Shown here: positions 23,275-33,548 of the stretch, piece by piece
Layout of the letters: each line of letters begins with the position of its first letter
Position numbering within the stretch: the stretch's first letter is position 1
From: Membranipora membranacea
Lineage: Eukaryota > Bryozoa > Gymnolaemata > Cheilostomatida > Membraniporidae
Length of the DNA stretch: 64,000 bases
Direction: 5' to 3'
NCBI GenBank assembly: GCA_914767715.1
Contig: OU612069.1
Span: forward strand, 20,147,387-20,211,386
The notes under the pieces: generated by a model
The model's database searches: none
What the model was told of the DNA's origin: nothing
The model's input: only the letters and a program-made list of their open reading frames with translations
Made by a program: the position numbers and the translations under genes

Positions 23275-24975
23275 AGGAGAATAAGGCCCCTGGGGAGTCT
23301 GGCATTCCAGCAGAGGTGTGGAAGCATGGCGGACTGAAGTTAAAAGAAAGACTGCATGACCTGATTGTTTTCATCTGGAAGAACGAGCAGATGCCGCAGA
23401 ACTGGAAGAATGCAAACATTGTGCCCATTTTCAAAAAGGGCAGTAGGAAGATCTGTGGTAACTACAGAGGAATCTCACTGCTCTCTATAGCTGGTAAGAT
23501 CATGGCCCGAATAATCCTCAACAGAATCAGTGAAAAGATAACTCCAAATATCCTACCTGAGACACAGTGTGGTTTTCGTAGCAGCAGAAGCACTATTGAT
23601 ATGGTGTTTAGCTTGTGCCAAATTCAAGAGAAATGTACTGAACAAAACAGGGAGCTATATGCTATATGCTATATGCTATATGCTATATGCTATATGCTAT
23701 ATGCTATATGCTATATGCTATATGCTATATGCTATATGCTATATGCTATATGCTATATGCTATATGCTATATGCTGTATTTATAGATTTTACTAAAGCCT
23801 TTGATACAGTATCAAGGGAAGGCCTCTGGAGTGTGCTGAAGAAGTTTGGCTTCACAGAGAAAGTCACAAACCTGATTAAAGCGCTTCATATGGGGGTGCA
23901 ATCCAAAGTAGTACAAGGTAGAGACACATCGAATGAGTTTGCAGTGACCGATGGTGTCAAGCAGGGATGTGTTCTTGCTCCCACACTATTCTCATTATAC
24001 CTGACGGCTATGTTAGAAGTTGCATTTAAGGATGTACATGAAGGAATGTATATCCAAGCAAGACATGGGGCGGATCTCTTTAACATAGCCCAGTTCAAGT
24101 CCAAGACCCGTACAAACAAGCACCTAGTAAGAGATATGCTGTTTGCCGATGACAGTGCTTTGTTGGCACACAGTGCTGCAGATATGCAGGTACTTGTAGA
24201 CCACTTCGCTAAAGCAGCAGCTCAGTTCAGCCTGAAAATAAACATCAAAAAGACAGAATGCATGTACCAGCCAAGCAAACTCATTAATCCTCCGCCTGAG
24301 CCAGAGGTTATCGTGATAGACCATAAACAACTTTTACTTGCCTCAGACTTCACCTACCTAGGAAGCACTGTCTCCAGATGCAAAGATAGATAAAGGGCTG
24401 CTAAACAGACTAGGCAAAGAAAGCGCGGCTTTCGGGAAGCTTCAACAGAGATTGTGGAACAAGAGACATGTCTCCATAAGGGTGAAATGTAAAGTCTATA
24501 GAGCTGTGGTACTTTCATGTCTCCTCTATCGAGCTGAAGCATGGACGATATACAGGACCCAAGTGAAAAAACTAAGCGCTTTCATGATGAGACAACTGAG
24601 GGACATAATGAGTGTAAATTGGTATGACAAAATCACAAATGAAGAGATACTAAGACGTGCCAACCTGCCTTGCATGACAGATAATATCATCGAAAGGAAC
24701 CTGAGATGGGTAGGCCATGTGCATAGGATGGACAATGACCGGCTCCCTAGGCAACTGCTGTACTCGCAATTGAAAGAAGGAAAAAGAAATCAGGGAGGAC
24801 CTAGACTCAGATTTAAAGACGTTGCAAAAAGAAACATGAAATGGAGAGAGATCAACCTGAACTCCTGGCAAACCATGGCTAAAAACAGAGTTGCGTTGGG
24901 GACTGCAACCAAATCAAAGCCAAAACCATAGAACAGTCTTAGTCGCATCGACTGACTGCAAGAGAGAGAGAGAGA
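23275..24975 (+). mobile_element. RTE-type LINE, 5'-truncated, inserted in NHL copy 1
   Basis: It begins inside the RT domain at ENKAPGESGIPAEVWK. In order it shows NIVPIFKKGSR, NYRGISLLS, TQCGFRSSRST, FIDFTKAFDTVS (motif A), GVKQGCVLAPTLFSLYL (motif B), MLFADDSALLA (motif C), FTYLGSTVS, then the C-terminal RQLRDIMSVNWYDKI and RWVGHVHRMDNDRLP typical of RTE-like elements. It ends near a GCATCGACTGACTGCAAG segment and a GA microsatellite (24,957-24,974). The endonuclease is absent. Two frame breaks occur: one from the heptanucleotide expansion at 23,654-23,772, and one near 24,385 between SRCKDR and the continuation IDKGLLNRLGKES. The NHL reading resumes on both sides, which fixes the insertion point. 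Confidence 0.8.
23654..23772 (+). repeat. Heptanucleotide microsatellite (GCTATAT)17 inside the RT gene
   Basis: Seventeen perfect copies of GCTATAT replace what would be a single GCTATAT codon context (glu-leu-tyr-ala before motif A). Sixteen extra units add 112 nt, which is not a multiple of three. This is why the motifs before and after the array lie in different frames. Confidence 0.9.
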
Positions 24976-25457
24976 TTAGAAACGATGTCTTTTTTCTCAC
25001 TTTACCTGAAAAATAGGATTAGGATTAAATCAAAGCTTGGATTGATAAACACCTGCCCTGTTATACAAAGGTATTGGCACATCTGTGTTTGTATCACTTT
25101 GGGTCCTGCCAAACCTTTACGCAAACATAGGGACGTGTGATGCCAAGCGTAGAGGCTGCGCCATGCTTTTAGAATCTGTCTTCACATTAATTTACAAATC
25201 TACTGGAACGATTGGTCAATATGGCTGGCATTCCAGCTAAAACACGGTTTGCGAGGAAAGGTTATCTCTCCCTGTCCCAGGACAACAACGGGTATTATTG
25301 AAATGATACAAAAAATCCAGTTATCAATCCAACACAAGATGGTGATTATCACCAATTGTACCGATTACCGTACCCACCAGGAGTTTGCAGATGTTCCAGA
25401 GAGGTAATGCCAGAGAACGTTGTGAAAGGTGATCAAATTATTGAGAGCAAGCTCCAT

Positions 25458-26271
25458 ATCGGCTGGCAAACACACCGAAACAAATACATTAGCTAGGTAT
25501 TCCATGATGTGAAACACGACAAGTTTAGTCTCCTGAATAAACATATGTAAACTAAATTTAAATTTAATATCCATTAATGTATCCATTTAAATTCCAGTGT
25601 TATCTGAGGGACCACAGTCAAGCATACTTATGTTTGGTCCCAGGTTTCTACCCTTCAATGAGCGTGAGTGTATGAAACTTATCTATCAGCATTTTATTAA
25701 GTATTAGTTAGTGCAGAGCCACCCCTACGGCCGCTTTCACCATCCTGAGCACAACTAAGGGCTGGCTGTGAGTTAGTATAGAGTAAAATCTGTTCTGAGC
25801 GATCGAAAGACATTAGTCGGCCATAAAACTCCACTAAATGATAAGATATGAATTTAGTCTGTCTTGCTCGAACCACTGCCTCTACAACCACCAGAACTGA
25901 CACCATTACATCTAAAACCACCAAAACCACCACCCTAACAGTACCTAAACACAGTTACCACTTACGCAACACTATACTCGCTACCTAATAGCTTCAGGTG
26001 GTAACCCCACCGTCAACCTCGCAATCATACCACTGCTACTCCTAGCAAAATCCAAAAAATCCACCGCTAACACCACTCATTATATTATGGACCAGAGAAA
26101 AAAGATGCCTCTACCTTTCTGCCTTTCAGGTTTTTGTGAATTTTGTAGAGGCATCACTTTTCTCTGGTCCATAAAGTCAGCTCTGTCTGAAGCAAATGAA
26201 AAGGAAGGAGGTGTGAGTTAGTGTGAGAGATTTAAAGGTAGGTTTTAAAGAAGAAAATTTGTGTGTCTTAC
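25458..26271. other. Spacer between NHL copies 1 and 2
   Basis: It contains a GGT/ACC-rich trinucleotide tract (about 25,870-26,080), similar to that inside the intron of copy 3, and the small hairpin element at 26,087-26,173. I found no transmembrane exon for copy 2 here, though the sense strand of the tract stays open for some distance. Confidence 0.4.
26087..26173. mobile_element. 87 bp hairpin miniature element
   Basis: TATGGACCAGAGAAAA...GATGCCTCTAC (26087-26115) is matched in reverse complement by GTAGAGGCATCA...TCTCTGGTCCATA (about 26145-26173). The stem is about 29 bp with two mismatches and the loop about 28 bp. The ends carry TA, compatible with a mariner-type target. Its size also resembles an animal pre-miRNA hairpin. 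Confidence 0.7.
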
Positions 26272-27469
26272 CCTGTTTGGTGTTTTTTGGTTGGTTGATA
26301 GTGGACATTGGCAAAGTAAAGACATGTAAGTCCCAGGGGCCCATGCTGCGATTTGAATATGTCAAGTACTTGAATGAATCGTTGCCTACATTGATTTCGG
26401 CAATCCCGTAAGATATTGTAATGTATACCACCCCTCTCTTTGTATCTACAACCCCATCTCGCGGCTCATGGTATTGCCCCTCAAAGCAGTCCTTTGTGAC
26501 TATGGTAGTCGCCAGGTCCGCTTTCACATCTGCTTTGGTGATTCGTCGTGACCGGCCTTGTTCAAAGATGTAGATTATTTCCTGTCCTTGATGGTAAGTG
26601 AATCCAATGAATTTTCCAAATCTACTGTTTTCCAAGTCGTCATTAGTCTGATTTACCAGTGAATTCCATGGCCGCTCATCACATATTCCCACGAACTGTC
26701 CAGTCTGGTTTGTGGTACGATGGAGTATTCTTATGCATCTTAGCTCAGAATCGGCTAACAAAACATGTGTCACATTCATTTGAGCAAACGACGAGATGAC
26801 CGAGAATGTTGCATTCGTACCTATCGCGAATGGCAGCACAGGAGATCGATGAGTTTGTCCAACTATGACAGTAGTCTTGTTTCCATCAGTAGTATAAAGA
26901 GCGAGAATGTCCCTGTAGAGAAGAATGTTACCAGGGATAAACTGGTCAGCTTCTATGTGGGTCGGAGTGCTGTTGGTCACTTGATAAGGAATGAGTGCAT
27001 TTTTCTCATTTTATCATGCAAATATGAGAATAAGAGTGAATCAAAGCTTAGTTGGATCAAACAACTGTCCTGTTACAAACTGGTGTCTGGAGAACTGTGT
27101 ATTGATTCCTCAGCTTATTACGCAACATGAGGGAGGCTTGGTGTCAAAATTGAGCCTGTGCCATTTTTGTAATTAAGTTTTTTCACCGAGACCTAAACCC
27201 ACTTTTCTCGCCTATATGTTTAAGGCTACCAAAGACATTTATTGGTTAATTTGCCTGCCATAGCAGCTTAAGCACAATTGGCAATTAAAGAAAATCTGTC
27301 AAAACTCCTATTAATGAAATAAAACGAAAAATCAATAAATCTTATGCATCATGGTGATTGTCTCAAATTATAACTGTTACAGTACCCACCAGGAGTTTGC
27401 AAAAGTTCCAGAAAGACAAAGCAGAATGACACAGTAGAGGGTGATAGAAATGTTTATAGAAAGCTTCAT
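26272..27469 (-). pseudogene. NHL-propeller receptor copy 2, probably defective
   Basis: Exon 1 is 27390-27469 (80 nt): MKLSINISITLYCVILLCLS...ANSW, a good signal peptide, ending at a GTGGGT donor. Exon 2 would be 26272-27015. It encodes TPTHIEADQFIPGN, ALYTTDGNK, HVLLADSELRCIRILHRTTN, GKFIGFTYHQGQEIIYIFEQ, HEPRDGVVDTKRGVVY and SYGIAEINVGNDSFKYL, homologous throughout to copy 3. At the expected acceptor (27017-27016) the dinucleotide is AT instead of AG, and the next bases carry an extra A that shifts the frame. After SNRSMG the protein diverges from copy 3 and lacks the last third of the propeller, ending at a GTAAGA donor (26271-26266). Most of the propeller is still open, so decay is recent or an alternative acceptor is used. 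A missing final exon is also possible. Confidence 0.65.
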
Positions 27470-28166
27470 AATAGAAGACGTACATACCGAATAATCACAA
27501 TTACTCGATAATTCATGAACTGAAATACAGACAAGTTTAGTGTCTTGTATAACTACATATAAACTGAATATAATAAAGATCTACTTAGTATAAACTTGTG
27601 TCCCTCTAATATTCCATAATGATATCCTTTTAAATATCCATTATGATCCTTAAAAAGATCCATTAGAATATCCATTAAATTGTTCATAAAAATATCCATT
27701 TAAATTCCAGTGTTATCTGAGGGACTAGGAGTCATGCACACTCATGTTGGGTCTCAGGCCTCTACCCTATAATGAGCGTGAGTGTATGTAACAGGTAATT
27801 GACAAAGATATTTGATTTGTAGAGTAGAATCTGTTCTGTTCGATCGAAAGACATGAGTATGTCATCAGATTTCACAAATTGATGAAAATTAATTAAATCT
27901 TCACTCTGACAATCCAGATTCCAGATTTGTATCATATGTGCGATCTTTGACTGACTTCCTGCATGAATAATAAAAAAGCGCATAGTCCCACAAGAATCAG
28001 TCATTCTGTGCTGTGCAGCTCTGAAGCGTGAGCTGACCTCTGCAAAAATGAGTCTCAGAATTCCGAAGCCATTTGATTGGCCACCTGCTCTGGTGGCTGA
28101 TATATCCAATGCATGCAGAATTCATGGATAGAGTTATTGTCTCCTGTTATTATTAGCCCTTGTTGC
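27470..28166. other. Spacer between NHL copy 2 and the inverted duplication
   Basis: Non-coding as far as I can see. Near 27,600-27,710 there is a run of ATCCATTA-type short repeats. The phrase GTTATCTGAGGGAC...TGTTGGGTCTCAGGCC also occurs in the same relative position upstream of each NHL copy (about 25,605, 27,713, 32,407 and, inverted, 61,150), so the whole gene flank was duplicated with the genes. Confidence 0.5.
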
Positions 28167-28250
28167 TTAGCAACCAATACAGGGCTGTGCCATTCTCCCT
28201 GACCAATATTACTTTCAGAACCTGGAACTAAACTCATTGTCATTGCACAT

Positions 28251-28666
28251 CAGGGGCGTATATTCTAAAAAGTTTCACTCACTGACTTTTTAGAGATGAG
28301 CATAATGATCGGGCGCAGCCCGATCCATACGCCGTAAGCGTGGTGGGGAGGGTGTGGGAGGGGCGCTTAAGCGCCCTCCCACCACGGAAATTTTTGCATA
28401 TCGGTAGCAAAATAGTGCAAGCAGAGAGGTATTTCAATAGCTCACTGAGCTGTTGGGTACTTTCAGAAAACAACTCAATAGCAGTAGAAGATTACGGTAA
28501 AAATGCTCCAGTTATAAAGCACCCATTTGAAAAAAAACTGAATTCTTGATGGGATTCGAACCCACAACAATCTTATTAACAGTGAATATAGGCAGACCCT
28601 CTACACACTGAGCTATTCAGCCACTCACAGAATTCTATGGGCCGTGATTGCTAATATACGCCACTG
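28251..28666. mobile_element. Non-autonomous hAT-like element, 416 bp, 8 bp TSD
   Basis: The ends read CAGGGGCGTATATT and, inverted, CAGTGGCGTATATT. The element is flanked by TTGCACAT on both sides (28243-28250 and 28667-28674). The right arm of the inverted duplication has a single uninterrupted TTGCACAT at this place, proving insertion. Eight-base duplications and CAG..CTG termini are typical of hAT elements. Inside are a GC-rich hairpin (GGGCGCTTAAGCGCCC core, about 28,365-28,380) and a tRNA-like sequence. No transposase is encoded. Confidence 0.85.
28548..28625 (-). repeat. tRNA-derived (SINE-like) segment inside the hAT element
   Basis: On the minus strand GAATAGCTCAGTGTGTAGAG resembles an A box and GTGGGTTCGAATCCCATC an ideal B box, about 45 bp apart. 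Pairing of an acceptor stem is poor and there is no clean anticodon arm, so this is tRNA-derived rather than a tRNA gene. Confidence 0.6.
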
Positions 28667-28814
28667 TTGCACATGCGCATATTAAAATCATGCACACTGA
28701 GCCTTATGACATCTCCCTTCTGAAAATAATAGCCTAGTTTATTGGTGATCTACATGCCCAGTCGGATCACGTGAGTCAACATGCCTATTGATGCTGAACC
28801 TTTTTTCTTTGTAG

Positions 28815-28918
28815 CAATTCCAGTTGACCCATGTTCTAAACTTACAAGTACCAAGCATACTTGGAGCTTTCCAATCACTTTGAACCAAACTGGTATGGTG
28901 TTTTGTCACAGAGTTTGA
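28815..28918 (+). other. Exon-like segment conserved in both arms, left copy
   Basis: After a strong acceptor (TTTTTTCTTTGTAG) the frame reads IPVDPCSKLTSTKHTW then SFPITLNQTGMVFCHRV and stops at TGA. The right arm has the same acceptor and peptide on its minus strand (63642-63769), with Cys in place of Trp and a different tail (CHRDSKLIGNTF). It runs against the NHL gene, whose stop lies 158 bp away. Just to the left, 28,171-28,245 also follows a pyrimidine-rich tract and reads as QPIQGCAILPDQYY, so an opposing gene with at least two exons may exist. Family unknown. Confidence 0.35.
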
Positions 28919-29075
28919 AAGCTGATAGTGGTAACACCTTCTAATAAAAATAGTATAAAGTCAGGCAGAAAACTTTCACTCCGATAGCTCGACAAGCAAT
29001 GATGTTTATTGAAAACGATTGATAAATTAAGGCTTTATTTTGTGAAACATATCATAATGAGTATCCAAAATAATT

Positions 29076-32000
29076 TCATTTCATTTTTGGTTTCTTTGGA
29101 TACAGCTCAACTGCCGCCTCTTGGCCTCCTTCTGGCCCAGCTGCCGGACTGAATGTGCTATATGCAGTAGTAGAGGTAGCTTGTAAGGCTGTTACCTGAG
29201 ATCTCTTTTTAGTCATGTAGTACACAATGCCAGCTGTCATACCTACTGCTCCCAGTCCAACTGCTATGCCTCCTCCGATCGCTGCCGCATCTGCTGTAAA
29301 GTTGTAAGTGCATAAAGGGTAGAAAACAAAGTTAACGAGTTTTCTATCATATCTACTGTCAAGTCATCTAGCTTCACTTCCTCTTGTTGCTGTTTTGTTC
29401 ACAGTAAGAAGAGAGAGGATTGAATCAGCACCAATGGCATCACGGTAACCCTCATCCCTCATTCCAATAGACACACTACTAATACCACCATTTATCTTAA
29501 ATACAATAGCATGAGACATTTTTCAAAAACCACTCACTCACTGGATAAACCAACTGTCATTGAGAAACCAATATTCGCATCAAAGTTCCAGATCTTGTTG
29601 ACTTTATTCAACTTTATTCAAGTTTGATAACCATTAGATGCAAGAGCAAACTTGCTTTCCGGGGCCTTTGAGTACTATGGGTACCTGTACCTGTACTAAT
29701 CTTGTTGTGCTACCCCGAATGAATTGAAGACAAGACAACACCACCAGGGCTCTCAACTACTCAGATTTAGAGTTACTCAGGTTTTTGGGTTCAACTCAGG
29801 CAACTCAGGGGATTTTAGAGTATTAGCTAAAAACTCAGATTGGCCTAGTTGTATGATTATAAAGAAACAATTTTATGTTTTGACATATGAAATAGATAAA
29901 CCGTGATGAATTTTACAGTGATTCTATATCAATGATCTGTTAACAATTCTAAAAAACAGTATCATTCATATGCATGGGCCTTAATTGCTCGCTAGGCCGG
30001 ACCCGTTGAGGAGGCTAACAGAGCTCTGAAACTCTAGGCTGGTTGTGCGCAGAGTGTTTCGCGCCTTTGAAATGCCACCTGCAACACGACATCGGAAAAA
30101 CTCAGGTTTTGGATCCTCCCAGGTTGAGAGCCCTGAACACCACCATGAAAACCACCACTCACAACGCCACTACCAACGCAACCACTAGCGACATCACTAA
30201 CTTCACATCTAAAGCCACCACTAAGGCTATCACTACCCACAACTTACAGCACAACTTATGCAACAACAATGCTACCGCCAACTCTATCAATATCACCACC
30301 CTCTCTGCTACGTTCGCAACCATTGACTCCACCTTCGAAGCCCTTCTCCACCACTACCACTAACTCGAAATCTCGAGCCATCAAATATGCCATCGACAAA
30401 ATATAATTATTAATAATGGTACCCTAGCCACCAGCTCAACCACTGCTATCACTAACGCCACCACTAATGTCACTTTATCCCGCTGCCTCACCATTAATGC
30501 CACCATTTATTCCACCACTACCACACCCTAAGTTCCACTCCATAGACGCTACAACTGACGCAACACTAACAGCCCCTCACCACTGCTACCACACAAGTCA
30601 CCCCTCAAGCCGTATCTTATGCCACCACAGATGCCGCAGCCATCACAACAACCACAATGAAACCACATCTTAGACCACAACTTAAACAATCACCAACGCA
30701 ACCACAGTCACCAGAGAACTTTTCAATAACCAGAATTTTGTAACGTCATTGTTGACAAGCTCTCTTGCAAAACGATAGGGGGGGGGGGGGGGGGAAGGAG
30801 ATTGTATATTTCCCTAATCAACATCATCATCATTAACTCACAATTTTCATGAATGCTGACATCAGAGGCATCGAGCTGTATATCGACTTCTTTCTCTGAG
30901 CATATCCACGTTGGTAGCCGCAGTTTTGCGATGAGTTGATGAACACCAATGTACACTTCGCAGTCGATGACGTGAACAGGAACTGGACGCCGTATGTAGC
31001 AGAGCTTTGAAGGATCCAGCTGGTTTTTAAAGCACCAGGTTGTGACATTTGTTGAAGGCAAATCTACTACTCTAAGTTTATTGTTATTCGCATCAGCGAC
31101 AATAAGTGTGTTGTTCCCATACATTGCCATACCCATAGACCAGTACCATTCTGTTTCAGCAAGTGGTCCATCTGCATAACCGCTGCCATCTTGGCCTAAA
31201 TAATTGAAAATGTTAGTGGCTACATCGATTTCGGCAATTCCAAAAGTTACAGAAACATACACCACCCCTCGATTCTCATCTACAAGTCCGTCTCGTGGCT
31301 CATGGTTGTTCCGAAAGTCTTCTTTCCTGACAATGGTTTCGACAAGGTTTGCTTTCACATCCACTTTGGTTATTCGTTTTGAGAGGCCTTGTTCAAAAAT
31401 GTAGATTATTTCCTGTCCATGATAATAAGTGAATCCAGCAATTGTACCAAATCTGCTTTCCGTCAAGTTTCCATCAACTTGATCAGAATTCCAGGACTTT
31501 TGCTCACAGATTCCCACAAACTGCGCAGTCTGATTTGTGGTTCGGTCGAGTATCCTTATGCATCCTCTCTCAGAATCGGCTAACAAAATGTGAGTCACAT
31601 TAACTTGAGCGAAGGAGGTAATCTTAGAGAATGTCGCATTCATACCTATTCCTTCTTGGTATGGTAGCGCAGGGAATCGATGGGTCTGGCCTACTACGCC
31701 GGTAGTCTCGAGTCCATTGGTTGTGTAAAGAGCAAATAGATCGCTGTATAAAACGTTTCCCGGAAGAAACTGGTCAGCTTCAATGTGTGTTGGTGTGTCG
31801 TTTGTCACTCGATAAGAAACCATGTCATTTTCCTCATTTATCCTGTAAAAAGGGAGATGGGATGTTAATTTCACCTCAGGTTTAATGTACACCTGTCCTG
31901 TATCATGTAGGTGTTTTAAGTGTTTGGTTTGAATGCCTCTCAAACCTGCTTACTGCTGCGGACTGGGGGAGACTCAGTGCTAAACTTTAAGGCAGCACCA

Positions 32001-32299
32001 TAGTTTGTCCGAGCAATCATTTGAACCCTCTAATCTTGCAGTGTCAATCATCTAAATTAGTATTCCATCAACAGGCTTAAGTCTAGCCAAAAAGTCATCA
32101 TGGTCTAGCTATCTATCACTCCATCCTCATTCCAGGTTTAAAATTGGTTTTTTGGAAAGAAATTAAAGATCAATCCAATAATTCACGGAAAATGCCCTCA
32201 ATTAAGTTTGAGTACCTACCACGAACTTGCAGAAGTTCCACAAAGACAGAACAAGAGAACAGTGTAGACTGTGACTGAAATATGAGGAGGCTCCATCAT
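29076..32299 (-). CDS. NHL-propeller single-pass membrane receptor (copy 3, intact)
   Basis: Model: complement(join(29076..29293, 30842..31842, 32220..32299)), 432 residues; all junctions are GT..AG and phases agree. Exon 1 encodes the signal peptide (MMEPPHISVTVYTVLLFCLC..ASSW). Exon 2 encodes an extracellular propeller (about 40-330) with NHL-type blades such as HILLADSERGCIRILDRTTN and TLIVADANNNKLRVVDL, several N-glycosylation sequons, and a Cys-containing tail (WICSE, HENC). Its donor is the GTGAGT overlapping HEN. Exon 3 encodes a Gly/Ala-rich transmembrane helix at about 363-387 (AIGGGIAVGLGAVGMTAGIV), a KKR stop-transfer signal, and a 45-residue cytoplasmic tail ending PKKPKMK. NHL propellers usually bind proteins or ligands; the partner here is unknown. 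It is the only intact member of the local cluster and shares its strand with the Eph-like gene about 1.25 kb upstream. No kinase or known signalling motif is seen in the tail. Confidence 0.75.
30120..30720. repeat. ACC/GGT-rich degenerate trinucleotide tract in NHL intron 2
   Basis: On the plus strand this reads as strings of ACCACC, GCCACC and ACTAACGCC. The right arm carries the inverted equivalent at about 62,510-63,140. It lies wholly inside the intron between NHL exons 2 and 3. Open frames here come from composition only. A G16 run at 30,779-30,794 borders it and is absent from the right arm. Confidence 0.7.
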
Positions 32300-33310
32300 G
32301 AATGATCCCCACACACAATGAGAATTTAATATCTGTAAACAATTCAATAGTTCAGCGATCTGAAGAACTATATGAACTAAATAACCATGTGATGTGTGTT
32401 AAACTGTTATCTGAGAGACCACAGTGGACACCACTCATGTTGGGTCTCAGGCCTCATACCCTAAATGATCGTAAGTGATGTAACTGTCTTATCTATACAT
32501 ATTTGACAAGTTTGTCTGGGGTAAGAAGGCAAAGAGTCTGTATTAATTAATGTTATTATTACGCAAAGGTGTTGTAGGCTGTCAAATACTATGAGCAAAC
32601 ACAACATTACTCCTACTAGTTTATGTAGAAGAACTACAACGAAAATCATCTTAGTCAAGTCTAGCCTAGTCTCTTAAGATTACACTGTGTTCTGGCTAGG
32701 ACTTATTTTTAGGTATTTCAGTTAAAACTAACTTTCGAACATAAAATGATTTGCAGCTCGTTTATGATCCGTGATTTTAATTTGGTAACAACCGTTTGAC
32801 ATTTGTGTATGTGTATTTTGTGTATATGAAATAAAAATCTCTTGAAAAAATCAATAATTATAAAATTGTCTTCATCTGGCTCTTGAAACTTTTATGCCAA
32901 AAACTTGACCAAACAAAAAGCGAGGTAGCCGCTACCAGAATAACGATAGTAGGAAAGTGTTATAATTTAATACATACTTTTGTTGACAGTACAATAGAGC
33001 AATGATTGCAAAGGAATTTATTGGCGCAGGGTAGCACTCATGTGTCAGTAGCATGAATAAAGAGGCAGCATCAATATTTAAAACTATACCAGGTATTCAA
33101 TAATTGAGCAAATTTGTAGACCAGAGTTTCACTGCAGATCATCACAGACCACAGGTAGACAGTGATAAACTGCTAAGTTTACGGGATATGTCTTTGGGTA
33201 GGTCAGCTCCAGTGATTGCAGCTATGCATACTGTGAGCGGCAATTACGATATAAAACAGGGACATGAATAGCAGAAGGGTGATCTATGGTATATCAGAAG
33301 GTAAAAAAAA
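32300..33310. other. NHL copy 3 upstream region
   Basis: 5' flank of NHL copy 3 and spacer to the Eph-like gene. It contains the duplicated GTTATCTGAGAGACCACAG phrase shared by NHL flanks. I see no clear TATA box or additional gene, except that 33,120-33,300 (plus) resembles an exon better preserved in the right arm (see 60,302-60,505). Confidence 0.4.
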
Positions 33311-33520
33311 TTGATGGCAAATTTTGCTGTAAGATTTTTCGTATCTTGCACCCGAAAATATCATATTGAAGAACTATCACCAGTGGTCACTGTATATTAC
33401 TTTCGGGCAGGTCTCGAGTTTGAAGCATCAATCAAACAAAGTAATGTCAGTTATCCCGATAGCCATATAAAATATAAATGTCAGCACCTCATCACAAAAT
33501 GTAATAATGACTATTTTTAG
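33311..33520 (+). other. Conserved 69-codon open frame opposing the Eph-like gene
   Basis: Encodes MMANFAVRFFVSCTRKYHIE.. through KYKCQHL..NNDYF. The right-arm copy (60087-60296, minus) is the same length, with only three residue differences and no stop. It ends 28 bp from the stop of the Eph-like gene, on the opposite strand. Just upstream (33,150-33,300) the left arm reads DSDKLLSLRD, RSAPVIAAMHTVSG and GDLWYIRR but has a stop where the right arm has Tyr. It is unrecognised, and could be the last exon of a convergent gene. Confidence 0.35.
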
Positions 33521-33548
33521 CGGCTAACTGATATTGAAATATGCCATA

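Larger units (their letters stand above)
22550..25457 (-). pseudogene. NHL-propeller receptor copy 1, broken by a LINE
   Basis: Exon 1 is 25378-25457, 80 nt, starting MELALNNL and ending TSANSW before a GTGGGT donor; it has the same length and phase as exon 1 of the other copies. Exon 2 begins at 25003 after TTTTCAG and continues as the propeller at 23,274-22,550, but a LINE is inserted between about 23,275 and 24,975. The propeller keeps VLLADSDRRCTRILDRTT, ITGFTYHHGKAFIYIFE and EIAEINVGNDSF, matching copies 2 and 3. Other damage: exon joining gives TGG TAA, an immediate stop, and the codon after GLVDTTRGVV is TAA where copy 3 has TAT. The signal peptide is less hydrophobic than in copies 2 and 3. 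No transmembrane exon was found. Confidence 0.75.

Noticed and set aside
23654-23772. Protein repeat YAICYML
   Set aside because: It is the translation of a heptanucleotide microsatellite inside a LINE; the same peptide appears in all three frames because seven is not a multiple of three.
25697-25933. Val-rich minus-strand open frame as a possible membrane exon of NHL copy 2
   Set aside because: It shows no similarity to the GGGIAVGLGAVG helix exon of copy 3 and derives from the GGT-rich tract.
30120-30720. Thr-rich and His-rich long open frames in the ACC/GGT tract (also 62,467-63,074)
   Set aside because: They arise from trinucleotide composition, lie in an intron, run against the gene, and are not conserved as frames between the arms.
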